In this document: positions 1 to 6,071 of the stretch, one piece after another
Layout: every line of letters begins with the position of its first letter
How positions within the stretch are numbered: the stretch's first letter is position 1
NCBI GenBank assembly: GCA_050290865.1
Contig: JBNKIW010000049.1
Span: 1-17,056, forward strand
Direction: 5' to 3'
Origin: JARRLC01 sp050290865
GTDB lineage: Bacteria; Pseudomonadota; Alphaproteobacteria; Rhizobiales; Rhodomicrobiaceae
DNA: 17,056 nucleotides
Notes under the pieces: model-generated
What the model saw: only the letters and a program-made list of their open reading frames with translations
Told to the model about the DNA's origin: nothing
Databases searched by the model: none
Position numbers and translations under genes: made by a program

Positions 1-164
1 GTTTCAATCCGCGCCCCTGCACGAGGGGCGACCCACGATATATCCCCCACAAATCCTTTCATTTTAGTTTCAATCCGCGCCCCTGCACGAGGGGCGACCC
101 GCACCACCACCACCACCGCCACCAGAGTAAACGTTTCAATCCGCGCCCCTGCACGAGGGGCGAC
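1..164 (-). CRISPR. Type I-C CRISPR array, leader end, continuing past the left edge
   Basis: Three identical 32-bp repeats lie at 1-32, 67-98 and 133-164, separated by two 34-bp spacers (33-66 and 99-132). Read on the minus strand, each repeat starts GTCGCCCC, has an inverted repeat able to form the GCCCC/GGGGC stem, and ends GGATTGAAAC, the canonical type I-C repeat with its crRNA 5' handle. The array is therefore transcribed leftward, in the same direction as the cas genes. Base 1 is the first base of a repeat, so more units probably lie outside the window. The spacer at 99-132 is nearest the leader and should be the newest; it is low-complexity (a run of CAC triplets). The repeats show no degeneration, which fits the leader-proximal end of an active array. 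Confidence 0.97.
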
Positions 165-396
165 TGCGTAGTTGTAACACGATGTCAAAGAACAGGAAAT
201 TCGAATGGTTGCGCGAACCCCGTCGCGAACATCTTCCGCAAACCGAACCGTCCGAATCGAGATCGGCAAATTTATTTGAAAAAACAATACCTCGCGCGGT
301 TTGCGAACCTCCCGGCGAAAAACGCGACACTTAAGGTTCGCGGAGCCGCCAGGGCGTCACCCCCCGTTGAAGACCTTCAACGCTTACGTCGCGGTC
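165..396 (-). promoter_or_regulatory. CRISPR leader
   Basis: This is the gap between the cas2 stop and the first repeat, the place where a leader should be in type I-C loci. It is patchily AT-rich (around 265-290). The motif GGTTCG occurs on the minus strand at 214-219, 244-249 and 304-309, and once on the plus strand at 335-340. The last two form an inverted pair, GCGAACC at 303-309 and GGTTCGC at 335-341. Leaders hold the array promoter and the signals that direct Cas1-Cas2 integration at the first repeat. The location is clear; no single promoter could be assigned with confidence. Confidence 0.75.
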
Positions 397-687
397 TCAA
401 AACACCAGAGGACCGTCAAGATCGAGTGCAGGCTTGGCACCGACATGCTCAACGCGCCGCTTCCAGTTGGCGCCAAGAAAATAGAACCGCAAGCTGTCTG
501 TGCTCTCGTCTATTTCCTTGATGAGGCGGGCACGGAGCTGCACCCACCGTGCAGGATCGACCTCGCATTCGAACACCGAGAATTGCACGCGTTGGCCGTA
601 ATCCTTGCAGGCGCGTGCTACGCGCCGCAGCCGCCGCTGCCCGCCGGGGCTTTCCGTGCTCACGTCGTAGGTGATAAGCACCATCAT
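397..687 (-). CDS. cas2: CRISPR-associated endonuclease Cas2
   Basis: Cas2 forms the dimeric centre of the Cas1-Cas2 integrase that inserts new spacers. The 96-residue product begins MMVLITYDVSTES; the ferredoxin-like first strand ending in the conserved Asp (YDVS) is typical of the family. It contains VQFSVFECEVD, the usual second conserved strand, and has normal length. The start at 687 (or the adjacent ATG at 684) is chosen because Cas2 proteins begin directly at this strand and a GAGGGA element lies upstream; an upstream in-frame ATG at 738 would add an unsupported extension inside cas1. It lies 13 bp after the cas1 stop in the same operon and is the last gene before the leader. Confidence 0.95.
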   Translation of the reverse strand: MMVLITYDVSTESPGGQRRLRRVARACKDYGQRVQFSVFECEVDPARWVQLRARLIKEIDESTDSLRFYFLGANWKRRVEHVGAKPALDLDGPLVF

Positions 688-700
688 GGCCGGGGTTCCC

Positions 701-1741
701 TCATTTCCAGATGAAGGGCGGATAGCCGTCGAGGTCACCGCGCAAATGCCGTGCCAGCAACTGCGCCTGAATGTGCCAGAGCAGGCCGACCGTTGCCTTC
801 TCCTCGATGAAGGGATGTTGCAGTTCGTCGCGTTTGCGTTCCTGATAGGCGACGAGGACCGCCTTGCGGCCTTCGTCTGTGAGCAGGCAGGCGCCGTTTT
901 CGATTGCGCGGAAATCCTTCGCGCTAAGTTGCTTGCGGTTTATCAGCGACAGGGCGAGGCGGTCGGCGAAAAAGGGCCGGAACTCTTCAATAAGATCAAG
1001 GGCGAGACCCGGCCGTCCTGGACGGTCGACGTGAAGATAGCCGACGGCGGGATCCAGCCCAACGCTTTCAAGTGCCGAGCGGATGTCGGCTGTCAATAAG
1101 GCGTAAAGGAAGGACAGCAGCGCGTTGACCGGATCGAGCGGCGGCCGGCGGTTACGTCCCGAAAACCTGAACGTGTCGCGCTCGCCGCGGATAAGGTTGT
1201 TGAACACCGAAAAGTAAACCTGCGCTGCTTCGCCTTCGAGCCCGCGCAGCGCTTCGGCGTCAGCAGGTCGCTCAGCCCGGCGTGCGATGTTGGCAAGGCG
1301 ATCGGCGGCGGCGGAAATGGCGGCACGCTCGGGTTCAGGCGTCGTCTCCCCATGGTCGCGTATCGCGCGCGCCAGCACGGCACGCTGATTGAGCACCTTG
1401 CCGATTACGATCGAGCGGATGATAGCGTCGCGCTTGACTGCATCATCGGCCCAACGGTATTGCGTGCGACGCAGAAGGACATTGCCGGAAACCGGCCCCT
1501 CGACGCGCGCGAGGAACCGGCCTTCCTCGGTGAGATGCGTGATACAGATGCCGTCCGCACCGCATGCGCCCATCAGCGGCGGGCTGATGAGCACCCGGCC
1601 GAAGGCGACAATCGCGCCGATCGTGTGGACCGGCACGCGGGCAAGTTCCTTGCCTTCGAGCGAGACGACGACATTCTGGCCGTCTTTCGAGAGCCACGCG
1701 CCTTGGGTTGTGATGTAAAGCGTGTTTAAATGGCGGCGCAT
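701..1741 (-). CDS. cas1: CRISPR-associated integrase Cas1 (type I-C)
   Basis: Cas1 is the metal-dependent integrase of spacer acquisition. The 346-residue product has the expected length. Likely catalytic residues are E169 in GLEGEAAQVYF, H237 in GLDPAVGYLH, and D249/E252 in LALDLIEEFRP; all three motifs are intact. The N-terminal beta-rich domain (about 1-90) contains GAIVAFGRVLISPPLM, also usual for the family. The ATG at 1741 has a GGAGA element 8 nt upstream and follows the cas4 stop by 3 nt, so translation is probably coupled. With Cas2 and Cas4 it forms the adaptation module. No frameshift or missing residue is seen. Confidence 0.97.
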   Translation of the reverse strand: MRRHLNTLYITTQGAWLSKDGQNVVVSLEGKELARVPVHTIGAIVAFGRVLISPPLMGACGADGICITHLTEEGRFLARVEGPVSGNVLLRRTQYRWADDAVKRDAIIRSIVIGKVLNQRAVLARAIRDHGETTPEPERAAISAAADRLANIARRAERPADAEALRGLEGEAAQVYFSVFNNLIRGERDTFRFSGRNRRPPLDPVNALLSFLYALLTADIRSALESVGLDPAVGYLHVDRPGRPGLALDLIEEFRPFFADRLALSLINRKQLSAKDFRAIENGACLLTDEGRKAVLVAYQERKRDELQHPFIEEKATVGLLWHIQAQLLARHLRGDLDGYPPFIWK

Positions 1742-1744
1742 GCT

Positions 1745-2413
1745 TCATGTCTCCTCAATCCGGCGGTGGAGCCAGGCCGCCACCGAGCCACGGCGTTCAA
1801 GGCGTCTCGGTTGGCAAAGTTCGATGAGGGAACAGGCGCCGCATTTCCGCTTATCGTAAACTGGAGGCGGCGTGAGGGCGGACCGGATCAGATTCCTGGT
1901 GGCGCAGGCGGTGTCTTCTGTCAGTGCCCGCAATTCAGCATCCAGCATCACGGCGACGCGCCGCCGCGTCTCACCGTAAAAGATGGCGCCTTCGTCAAGT
2001 GTGCAACCAAACATTTCCTCCAGGCAGATGGCCTGGGCGCAGAGCTGGACCTCATCGGCGCGGTGGGCTTTGGGCTTGCCGCGTTTGTATTCGACGGGGT
2101 ACGGACGCCAGTCTTCGCCCGTTTTGTGGAGTTCCACGAGGTCGGCAACGCCGGAGACGCCGAGGCGCTGAGACGCCAGTGGCATGGCGGTGACGACGCG
2201 CACGCCGCGGCGCTTCTCATGGCCGAGATCGGCAGTCCGTTCGTGCAGAACACGCCCTTCGGCCGTGAAGCGGTTTTCCGACCATGCCTGCTCAACATGG
2301 ATAAGCGCGCATTGCCGCGGGCAGAACAGGTAATGCTGAAGCGCCGAGAGCGGGCTGGCGCCGCCCTCGGCCGCTTCAGTTCGATCGCCAGTGCCGGAGA
2401 AATCCTCGTCCAT
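1745..2413 (-). CDS. cas4: CRISPR-associated exonuclease Cas4
   Basis: Cas4 is a RecB-family nuclease with an iron-sulfur cluster that trims prespacers and selects those with a correct PAM before Cas1-Cas2 integration. The 222-residue product shows all expected elements: C31 in YLFCPRQC and C191, C194 and C200 in KCGACSLIELC as cluster ligands, and nuclease residues D91 (SGVADLVEL) and E108/K110 (PVEYKRGK). The ATG at 2413 is chosen because it lies immediately after the cas7 stop; the frame extends upstream but those codons fall inside cas7. No clear Shine-Dalgarno is seen, which suggests translation coupled to cas7. Confidence 0.95.
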   Translation of the reverse strand: MDEDFSGTGDRTEAAEGGASPLSALQHYLFCPRQCALIHVEQAWSENRFTAEGRVLHERTADLGHEKRRGVRVVTAMPLASQRLGVSGVADLVELHKTGEDWRPYPVEYKRGKPKAHRADEVQLCAQAICLEEMFGCTLDEGAIFYGETRRRVAVMLDAELRALTEDTACATRNLIRSALTPPPVYDKRKCGACSLIELCQPRRLERRGSVAAWLHRRIEET

Positions 2414-2414
2414 G

Positions 2415-3296
2415 TCAGAGGACTTTGTCGTCCACCTCGACGCCTTCAGGGATGCGGCTGCGATCGATGGTGACGGCATAATCGCCGAAAGCACGCGGCG
2501 CCGCCGTCGCGCCTTCGGGGCGTCCTACCGTCACAGCTGCGAACAGTTTATGTGCGGGGGCGTTGCCTAGCTTGTCCTTGTGCTTGAAGACGATTAGCCG
2601 CCGGGCCGCCATCTCGCCGCGCGCCGCTGAGTGGTCATGCTCGAACATGTTTTTGAGGGCGTCCCAGAACAAGGTCAGGTCGGCATCGGCAAAGCCAGTG
2701 CGTTCGGCAAGTGATGCCGAGATGAAACCGTGGGCGCGGTAGAGGCCATAGGGTACGATGTGCTTGCGGCCCATGGTACGTTCTTTTTCCAAATCCCGTT
2801 CGTTCGTGACCGACGAACGTGTAATCGAGATTTCGACTGGAACAACCGGATCGATGGACTGTGCGAACGCCATTTGCACCGGACCGCGTACCTGCCCGCA
2901 ATTGATCTCCGTCGTCATGACGGCGCCGAACGTGCGGATGTCGTAGTAATTGGAACACATCCAATCGGTAAGTTGCTGCGCCTTCTGGCGGTCTTTTGGC
3001 AGCTTGCTGTAATCCCCCTTCTTGTCCGGCTCGATGGCCTGATCTTCCCAGGAGCGCTTGTTCGCACGGTTGAGCACCGCCCGCTCCTGCATATAGATCG
3101 CGTGGCCTGCTGCTCCATTCTTGGTCATCTCAACGAAATTCCGCACCTTACGCTTCAGGCACACGTCGGTCACAAGGCCGCGATTGGTCTCGGGATCGAG
3201 GCGCGGCATGTTGCCGGCGTCGGGGTCGCCATTGGGGTTGCCGTTGGCCACGTCGAACAGGTAAACGAATTCATAGCGGTTCTGGATCGCGGTCAT
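2415..3296 (-). CDS. cas7: Cascade backbone protein Cas7 (Csd2 type)
   Basis: Cas7 polymerises along the crRNA to form the backbone of the type I-C Cascade. The 293-residue product begins with the Cas7/Csd2 signature: a first strand YEFVYLFDVANGNPNGDP (NPNGDP at about 20-25), followed by NMPRLDPETNRGLVTDVCLKRKVRNFV. It also has the conserved FGAVMT segment and a VRGPVQMAFAQSIDPV strand seen in the family. The start codon overlaps the cas8c stop by 4 bp (ATGA), giving tight coupling, and its stop directly precedes cas4. Length and motifs look intact. Confidence 0.96.
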   Translation of the reverse strand: MTAIQNRYEFVYLFDVANGNPNGDPDAGNMPRLDPETNRGLVTDVCLKRKVRNFVEMTKNGAAGHAIYMQERAVLNRANKRSWEDQAIEPDKKGDYSKLPKDRQKAQQLTDWMCSNYYDIRTFGAVMTTEINCGQVRGPVQMAFAQSIDPVVPVEISITRSSVTNERDLEKERTMGRKHIVPYGLYRAHGFISASLAERTGFADADLTLFWDALKNMFEHDHSAARGEMAARRLIVFKHKDKLGNAPAHKLFAAVTVGRPEGATAAPRAFGDYAVTIDRSRIPEGVEVDDKVL

Positions 3297-3742
3297 TGTG
3301 TTTCTTCCTCAGTGGCGGCTGGAGTGTCATCGATTTCGGGGCTGGTCTTCAGGTCGTCCGGCGCATCCTCGCGCTTGGCGTATTTCTGGTGGAAATAGCC
3401 CATCGCAAACCGCCCCTGCGCCTCCATCGTGAAGCTCTTGGGCCAGTCGCGGTCGAGGCCGTTGAGGATTTCGCCCATCTCTTGGCCAAGCCAGTGGCCG
3501 GTGGCGGCGGGTTTCTTCACCCAGCGGGCGCCGCGCCCTTTGCGTAACCCGGCCAAGTGATGCATGCCGTTTCGGATAAGGATAGGGAATACCGCGGCGG
3601 GCGTCGCCGATGCGGAGCCGTAGAAGCGGTCGCGGATGGTCGCGTTGATGCCGTCGAGAGCGGCTTCCTGCGACCTCTCCAGCACGGCAAACAAGCGGCC
3701 GAGGCGGTAAGCGGGATCAGTGTCGTCACGGTTCAGGCTCAC
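3293..3742 (-). CDS. cas11c: Predicted Cas11c small subunit from an internal start in cas8c
   Basis: Type I-C effectors are known to need a small subunit, Cas11c, translated from within cas8c. Here an in-frame GTG (codon 478 of cas8c, at 3742-3740) is preceded by a perfect AAGGAG at 3754-3749 with a 6-nt spacer. The product would be 149 residues starting at VSLNRDDTDPAYRLGRL and sharing the Cas8c stop. The position matches the C-terminal helical domain known to be produced as Cas11c, and no other equally strong site was noticed nearby. The Shine-Dalgarno and frame are seen directly; that translation occurs is inferred from the family. Confidence 0.72.
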   Translation of the reverse strand: MSLNRDDTDPAYRLGRLFAVLERSQEAALDGINATIRDRFYGSASATPAAVFPILIRNGMHHLAGLRKGRGARWVKKPAATGHWLGQEMGEILNGLDRDWPKSFTMEAQGRFAMGYFHQKYAKREDAPDDLKTSPEIDDTPAATEEETQ

Positions 3743-5173
3743 ATACTTCTCCTTCGGCAAATCGGGATTGCGCAGGCGCATCTCACGCACCAGGCACGCC
3801 TTGATGAGCGCGATGCGCAGGCCGTCGGCAACCCGGTCGGTGCGCAGACGCATGAGCAGATTAGCGAGCAACGTCCGCGGGTAAGGCGTGCCGCTCAGGA
3901 TCGCGCGCATAACCTCTCCGGCAAGGTTTGGCGGGATGTGCTTGGTGTCGTATTTGACCTGTCCCTGCTCATTGCGTCGCGCCGGTCCCATCCGGGTCAA
4001 GAGCCACCATATTGCCGGAGGCTGTTTCCAGCGAACGCCGTCAATGCGCAGATCCCGCCAATGCTGGTGGAAACGCCGGCCGAGATCGCCCAGTGTCGTC
4101 TGGTGCCAGAACCGAACCGAAATGCGCGCGGCATTAGGTGACAGGCCGAGGATGTAGAATTTGGTGTCTTCGGTGAGATGCATGTCTGGAAGGTCGAGTG
4201 GCCTTCCTTCGGCCAATGCCTGCATCGCGGGGCGCATTTTTGTGGTTTCGGCCTCGTCATCCGGAGGCGCGGAAGCGTAACTGAAGAAGTCTTCCGCAGC
4301 CTCCGCCTCGGCTGCCTCCGACGCTGCGGCCCAAAACACGGTCGTCGCGTCTGCAAGCTGGATGCGATTTCGGTACAGGGGGCGTCCCTTTTTGTCGCGG
4401 CCGCGCGAGCGGGCAAGAAGTTCATTGAGCGCTGTCGCGTAGGCGAATGCGGCACACTGCGAGGTTGCTGCGTTTGCCCCTTGTTCTTTGCCGAACGAGG
4501 CAAAGGCATCGCTACCCTTGTCGAAAGCGACGAATTTGGGAGTAGGCTGTCCCGGCTGCGCAATATTCTTGATGAGCGGATGGATGCGAGCCAGCGTGCC
4601 AAGCGATCCAGACACTAAACACTGAATTGCGCCCCCCGTTAATCGCGCGAGATCGCGCTCCCATAGTTCGCGCGCTGCCGGACGCTCATGAATAAATTGC
4701 TGTTCGCCATCGAGGCGGAAGACGAAATTTGACTCGGGAATAATGTCTTTTGCATGCCTCAGAGCCGCAAAACGGTTAGGATGCCACGATTTAAGAAATG
4801 CGAGAACCGCCAAAAGCCCATCGTCAGTCGTTCCAGCAAATAGTTCCTTATGTCGATCGCAAAAATTCGAATGACGCAATGTTGTCCGTTCGTTGTCGAA
4901 TGGAACACCAAGTACATATTCCGTCTTGTCCCAAAATACCCTTGGCGTGTTTCCAGACGTTCTATCGTCAAAATCCTTCGGAACCAAGAGTGTTTTCGGA
5001 ACAAGCTTTTTTTCCCCCTGTTCCCGGAGATCGTCCACGTCGATGAGGATACCGTCGTTCCGTAGCACAAGAGAAAAGCTTATCGGTGCAAACCCATACC
5101 CAAAGCGTGGCGTTCCCGGCTCCCGCTCGGCCACGCGGTCGTAATATCCCTTGAGCGCCTGAAGGATGGTCAT
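3293..5173 (-). CDS. cas8c: Cascade large subunit Cas8c (Csd1)
   Basis: Cas8c recognises the PAM and recruits Cas3 in the type I-C effector. The 626-residue product starts MTILQALKGYYDRV and carries family segments such as LGLSPNAARISVRFW (about 343-356) and the C-terminal YRLGRLFAVLE...INATIRDRFYG block (about 484-520). Length is normal. It overlaps cas5 upstream and cas7 downstream by 4 bp each. The C-terminal part is also read from an internal start as Cas11c (separate entry). By eye, the N-terminal third (about 4650-5100) is clearly richer in A and T than the rest of the gene and its neighbours, possibly an exchanged segment. Confidence 0.96.
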   Translation of the reverse strand: MTILQALKGYYDRVAEREPGTPRFGYGFAPISFSLVLRNDGILIDVDDLREQGEKKLVPKTLLVPKDFDDRTSGNTPRVFWDKTEYVLGVPFDNERTTLRHSNFCDRHKELFAGTTDDGLLAVLAFLKSWHPNRFAALRHAKDIIPESNFVFRLDGEQQFIHERPAARELWERDLARLTGGAIQCLVSGSLGTLARIHPLIKNIAQPGQPTPKFVAFDKGSDAFASFGKEQGANAATSQCAAFAYATALNELLARSRGRDKKGRPLYRNRIQLADATTVFWAAASEAAEAEAAEDFFSYASAPPDDEAETTKMRPAMQALAEGRPLDLPDMHLTEDTKFYILGLSPNAARISVRFWHQTTLGDLGRRFHQHWRDLRIDGVRWKQPPAIWWLLTRMGPARRNEQGQVKYDTKHIPPNLAGEVMRAILSGTPYPRTLLANLLMRLRTDRVADGLRIALIKACLVREMRLRNPDLPKEKYVSLNRDDTDPAYRLGRLFAVLERSQEAALDGINATIRDRFYGSASATPAAVFPILIRNGMHHLAGLRKGRGARWVKKPAATGHWLGQEMGEILNGLDRDWPKSFTMEAQGRFAMGYFHQKYAKREDAPDDLKTSPEIDDTPAATEEETQ

Positions 5174-5844
5174 GACGGCATGCCCTCGGGGCGATGGGCC
5201 GCCACGTCGATGATGCCGTTGCGCATGACGGGGCGGTAGAAAACCGGCGTGTTGCCGTCGGCGAAATCAATGTCGTAGAGCATCCAGCCGAGATCGACGT
5301 CTTTCATCAGATCTTCGTGCGGCTTTGGCGGCGCGCCATCCAGCAATTCGAACTCGGCGGAAAATTCGCGCGTGCCGAGGCACGGCTGATGGAAACACTG
5401 CCCCTTGGCGGCGCGGCGCCTGAACATTTCGGCGTGTTTGGCTTCGCTGTCATCCTCTCCCGCCTTTTTGGTGAGCACGAAATGCGCCTCGATCACATAG
5501 GCGACATTTCGTAAGATGGTGGCGGCACGCTGTGCACGGACACTTTGATCATCGACAAAGAGGCAAAGCTGGTCGAGTGGCCCACCATTCATTGCTTTCT
5601 TGACGTTGGCTTCGGAAATTTTCGAGCCAACCTCGTTGCGGCGTATGGATTCGAAACGGATCGGGTTCAGGACGTGGATCTTATCGACGATCCAGCAAAT
5701 TGCGGGCTTCCAGTGTATCGCTTCCAGAATGCCACGTGCAGCCGACGGCGTTATGACGTCGTAGGAGACGCGCTCGACCTTCATCTCGGGCCGGGTGAAG
5801 CAGGCACGACCTCCCCGCACCCACAGCTTGACGCCATAGGACAT
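5170..5844 (-). CDS. cas5: crRNA-processing endoribonuclease Cas5 (Cas5c/Cas5d, type I-C)
   Basis: In type I-C systems, which lack Cas6, Cas5 cuts the pre-crRNA within the repeat and stays bound to the 5' handle. The 224-residue product has the first RAMP strand (SYGVKLWVRGGRACFTRPE) and the motif ARGILEAIHWKPAI. Positions H44, K136 and H137 (EAKHAEMF) correspond, by recalled alignment, to the catalytic Tyr-Lys-His triad of the Bacillus halodurans enzyme, with His replacing Tyr at the first position. The ATG at 5844 has GAGG 7 nt upstream. The gene overlaps cas8c by 4 bp but is separated from cas3 by an unusually wide 227-bp gap. Confidence 0.95.
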   Translation of the reverse strand: MSYGVKLWVRGGRACFTRPEMKVERVSYDVITPSAARGILEAIHWKPAICWIVDKIHVLNPIRFESIRRNEVGSKISEANVKKAMNGGPLDQLCLFVDDQSVRAQRAATILRNVAYVIEAHFVLTKKAGEDDSEAKHAEMFRRRAAKGQCFHQPCLGTREFSAEFELLDGAPPKPHEDLMKDVDLGWMLYDIDFADGNTPVFYRPVMRNGIIDVAAHRPEGMPS

Positions 5845-5853
5845 GACTGCACC

Positions 5854-6039
5854 TCAAATAGCCGCCCAATGAATAGCTGCATCAGGATAAAACGATTCGA
5901 CTGCTCGTAAGGCCGAGCGGGAAAAATATCCATACAATCCACAGGCTTGCACAAACCAATTTTGCGCGGTAACTGGCGGAATACGCAAGCTCCGGTAGTA
6001 TATAACGAGTTGTTTCAGTCTTTGGGGGCATTGACGCAT
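5854..6039 (-). CDS. Possible small protein (61 residues) between cas3 and cas5
   Basis: The cas3-cas5 gap contains an open frame of 61 codons, starting MRQCPQRLKQLVIYYRSLR and ending HWAAI. Its TGA stop overlaps the GAGG ribosome site of cas5, as would suit coupled translation. The sequence is basic and aromatic-rich. I recognise no family. A GAGG element lies about 12 nt before the ATG, which is far. It could be a real accessory protein or a chance frame in spacer DNA; this stretch is visibly AT-richer than the cas genes. Offered at low confidence because the intergenic space is otherwise unexplained. Confidence 0.3.
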   Translation of the reverse strand: MRQCPQRLKQLVIYYRSLRIPPVTAQNWFVQACGLYGYFSRSALRAVESFYPDAAIHWAAI

Positions 6040-6071
6040 TGATGGGATAGGCCTCGATGGGAGGCGCAGAG

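Noticed and set aside
276..1099. Plus-strand open frames across the leader, cas2 and cas1
   Set aside because: They are antisense to clearly identified cas genes and show no protein motifs.
6010..6039. A true fourth CRISPR repeat between cas3 and cas5
   Set aside because: Only the last nine bases resemble the repeat; the hairpin arms are missing, so it is kept only as a speculative finding.
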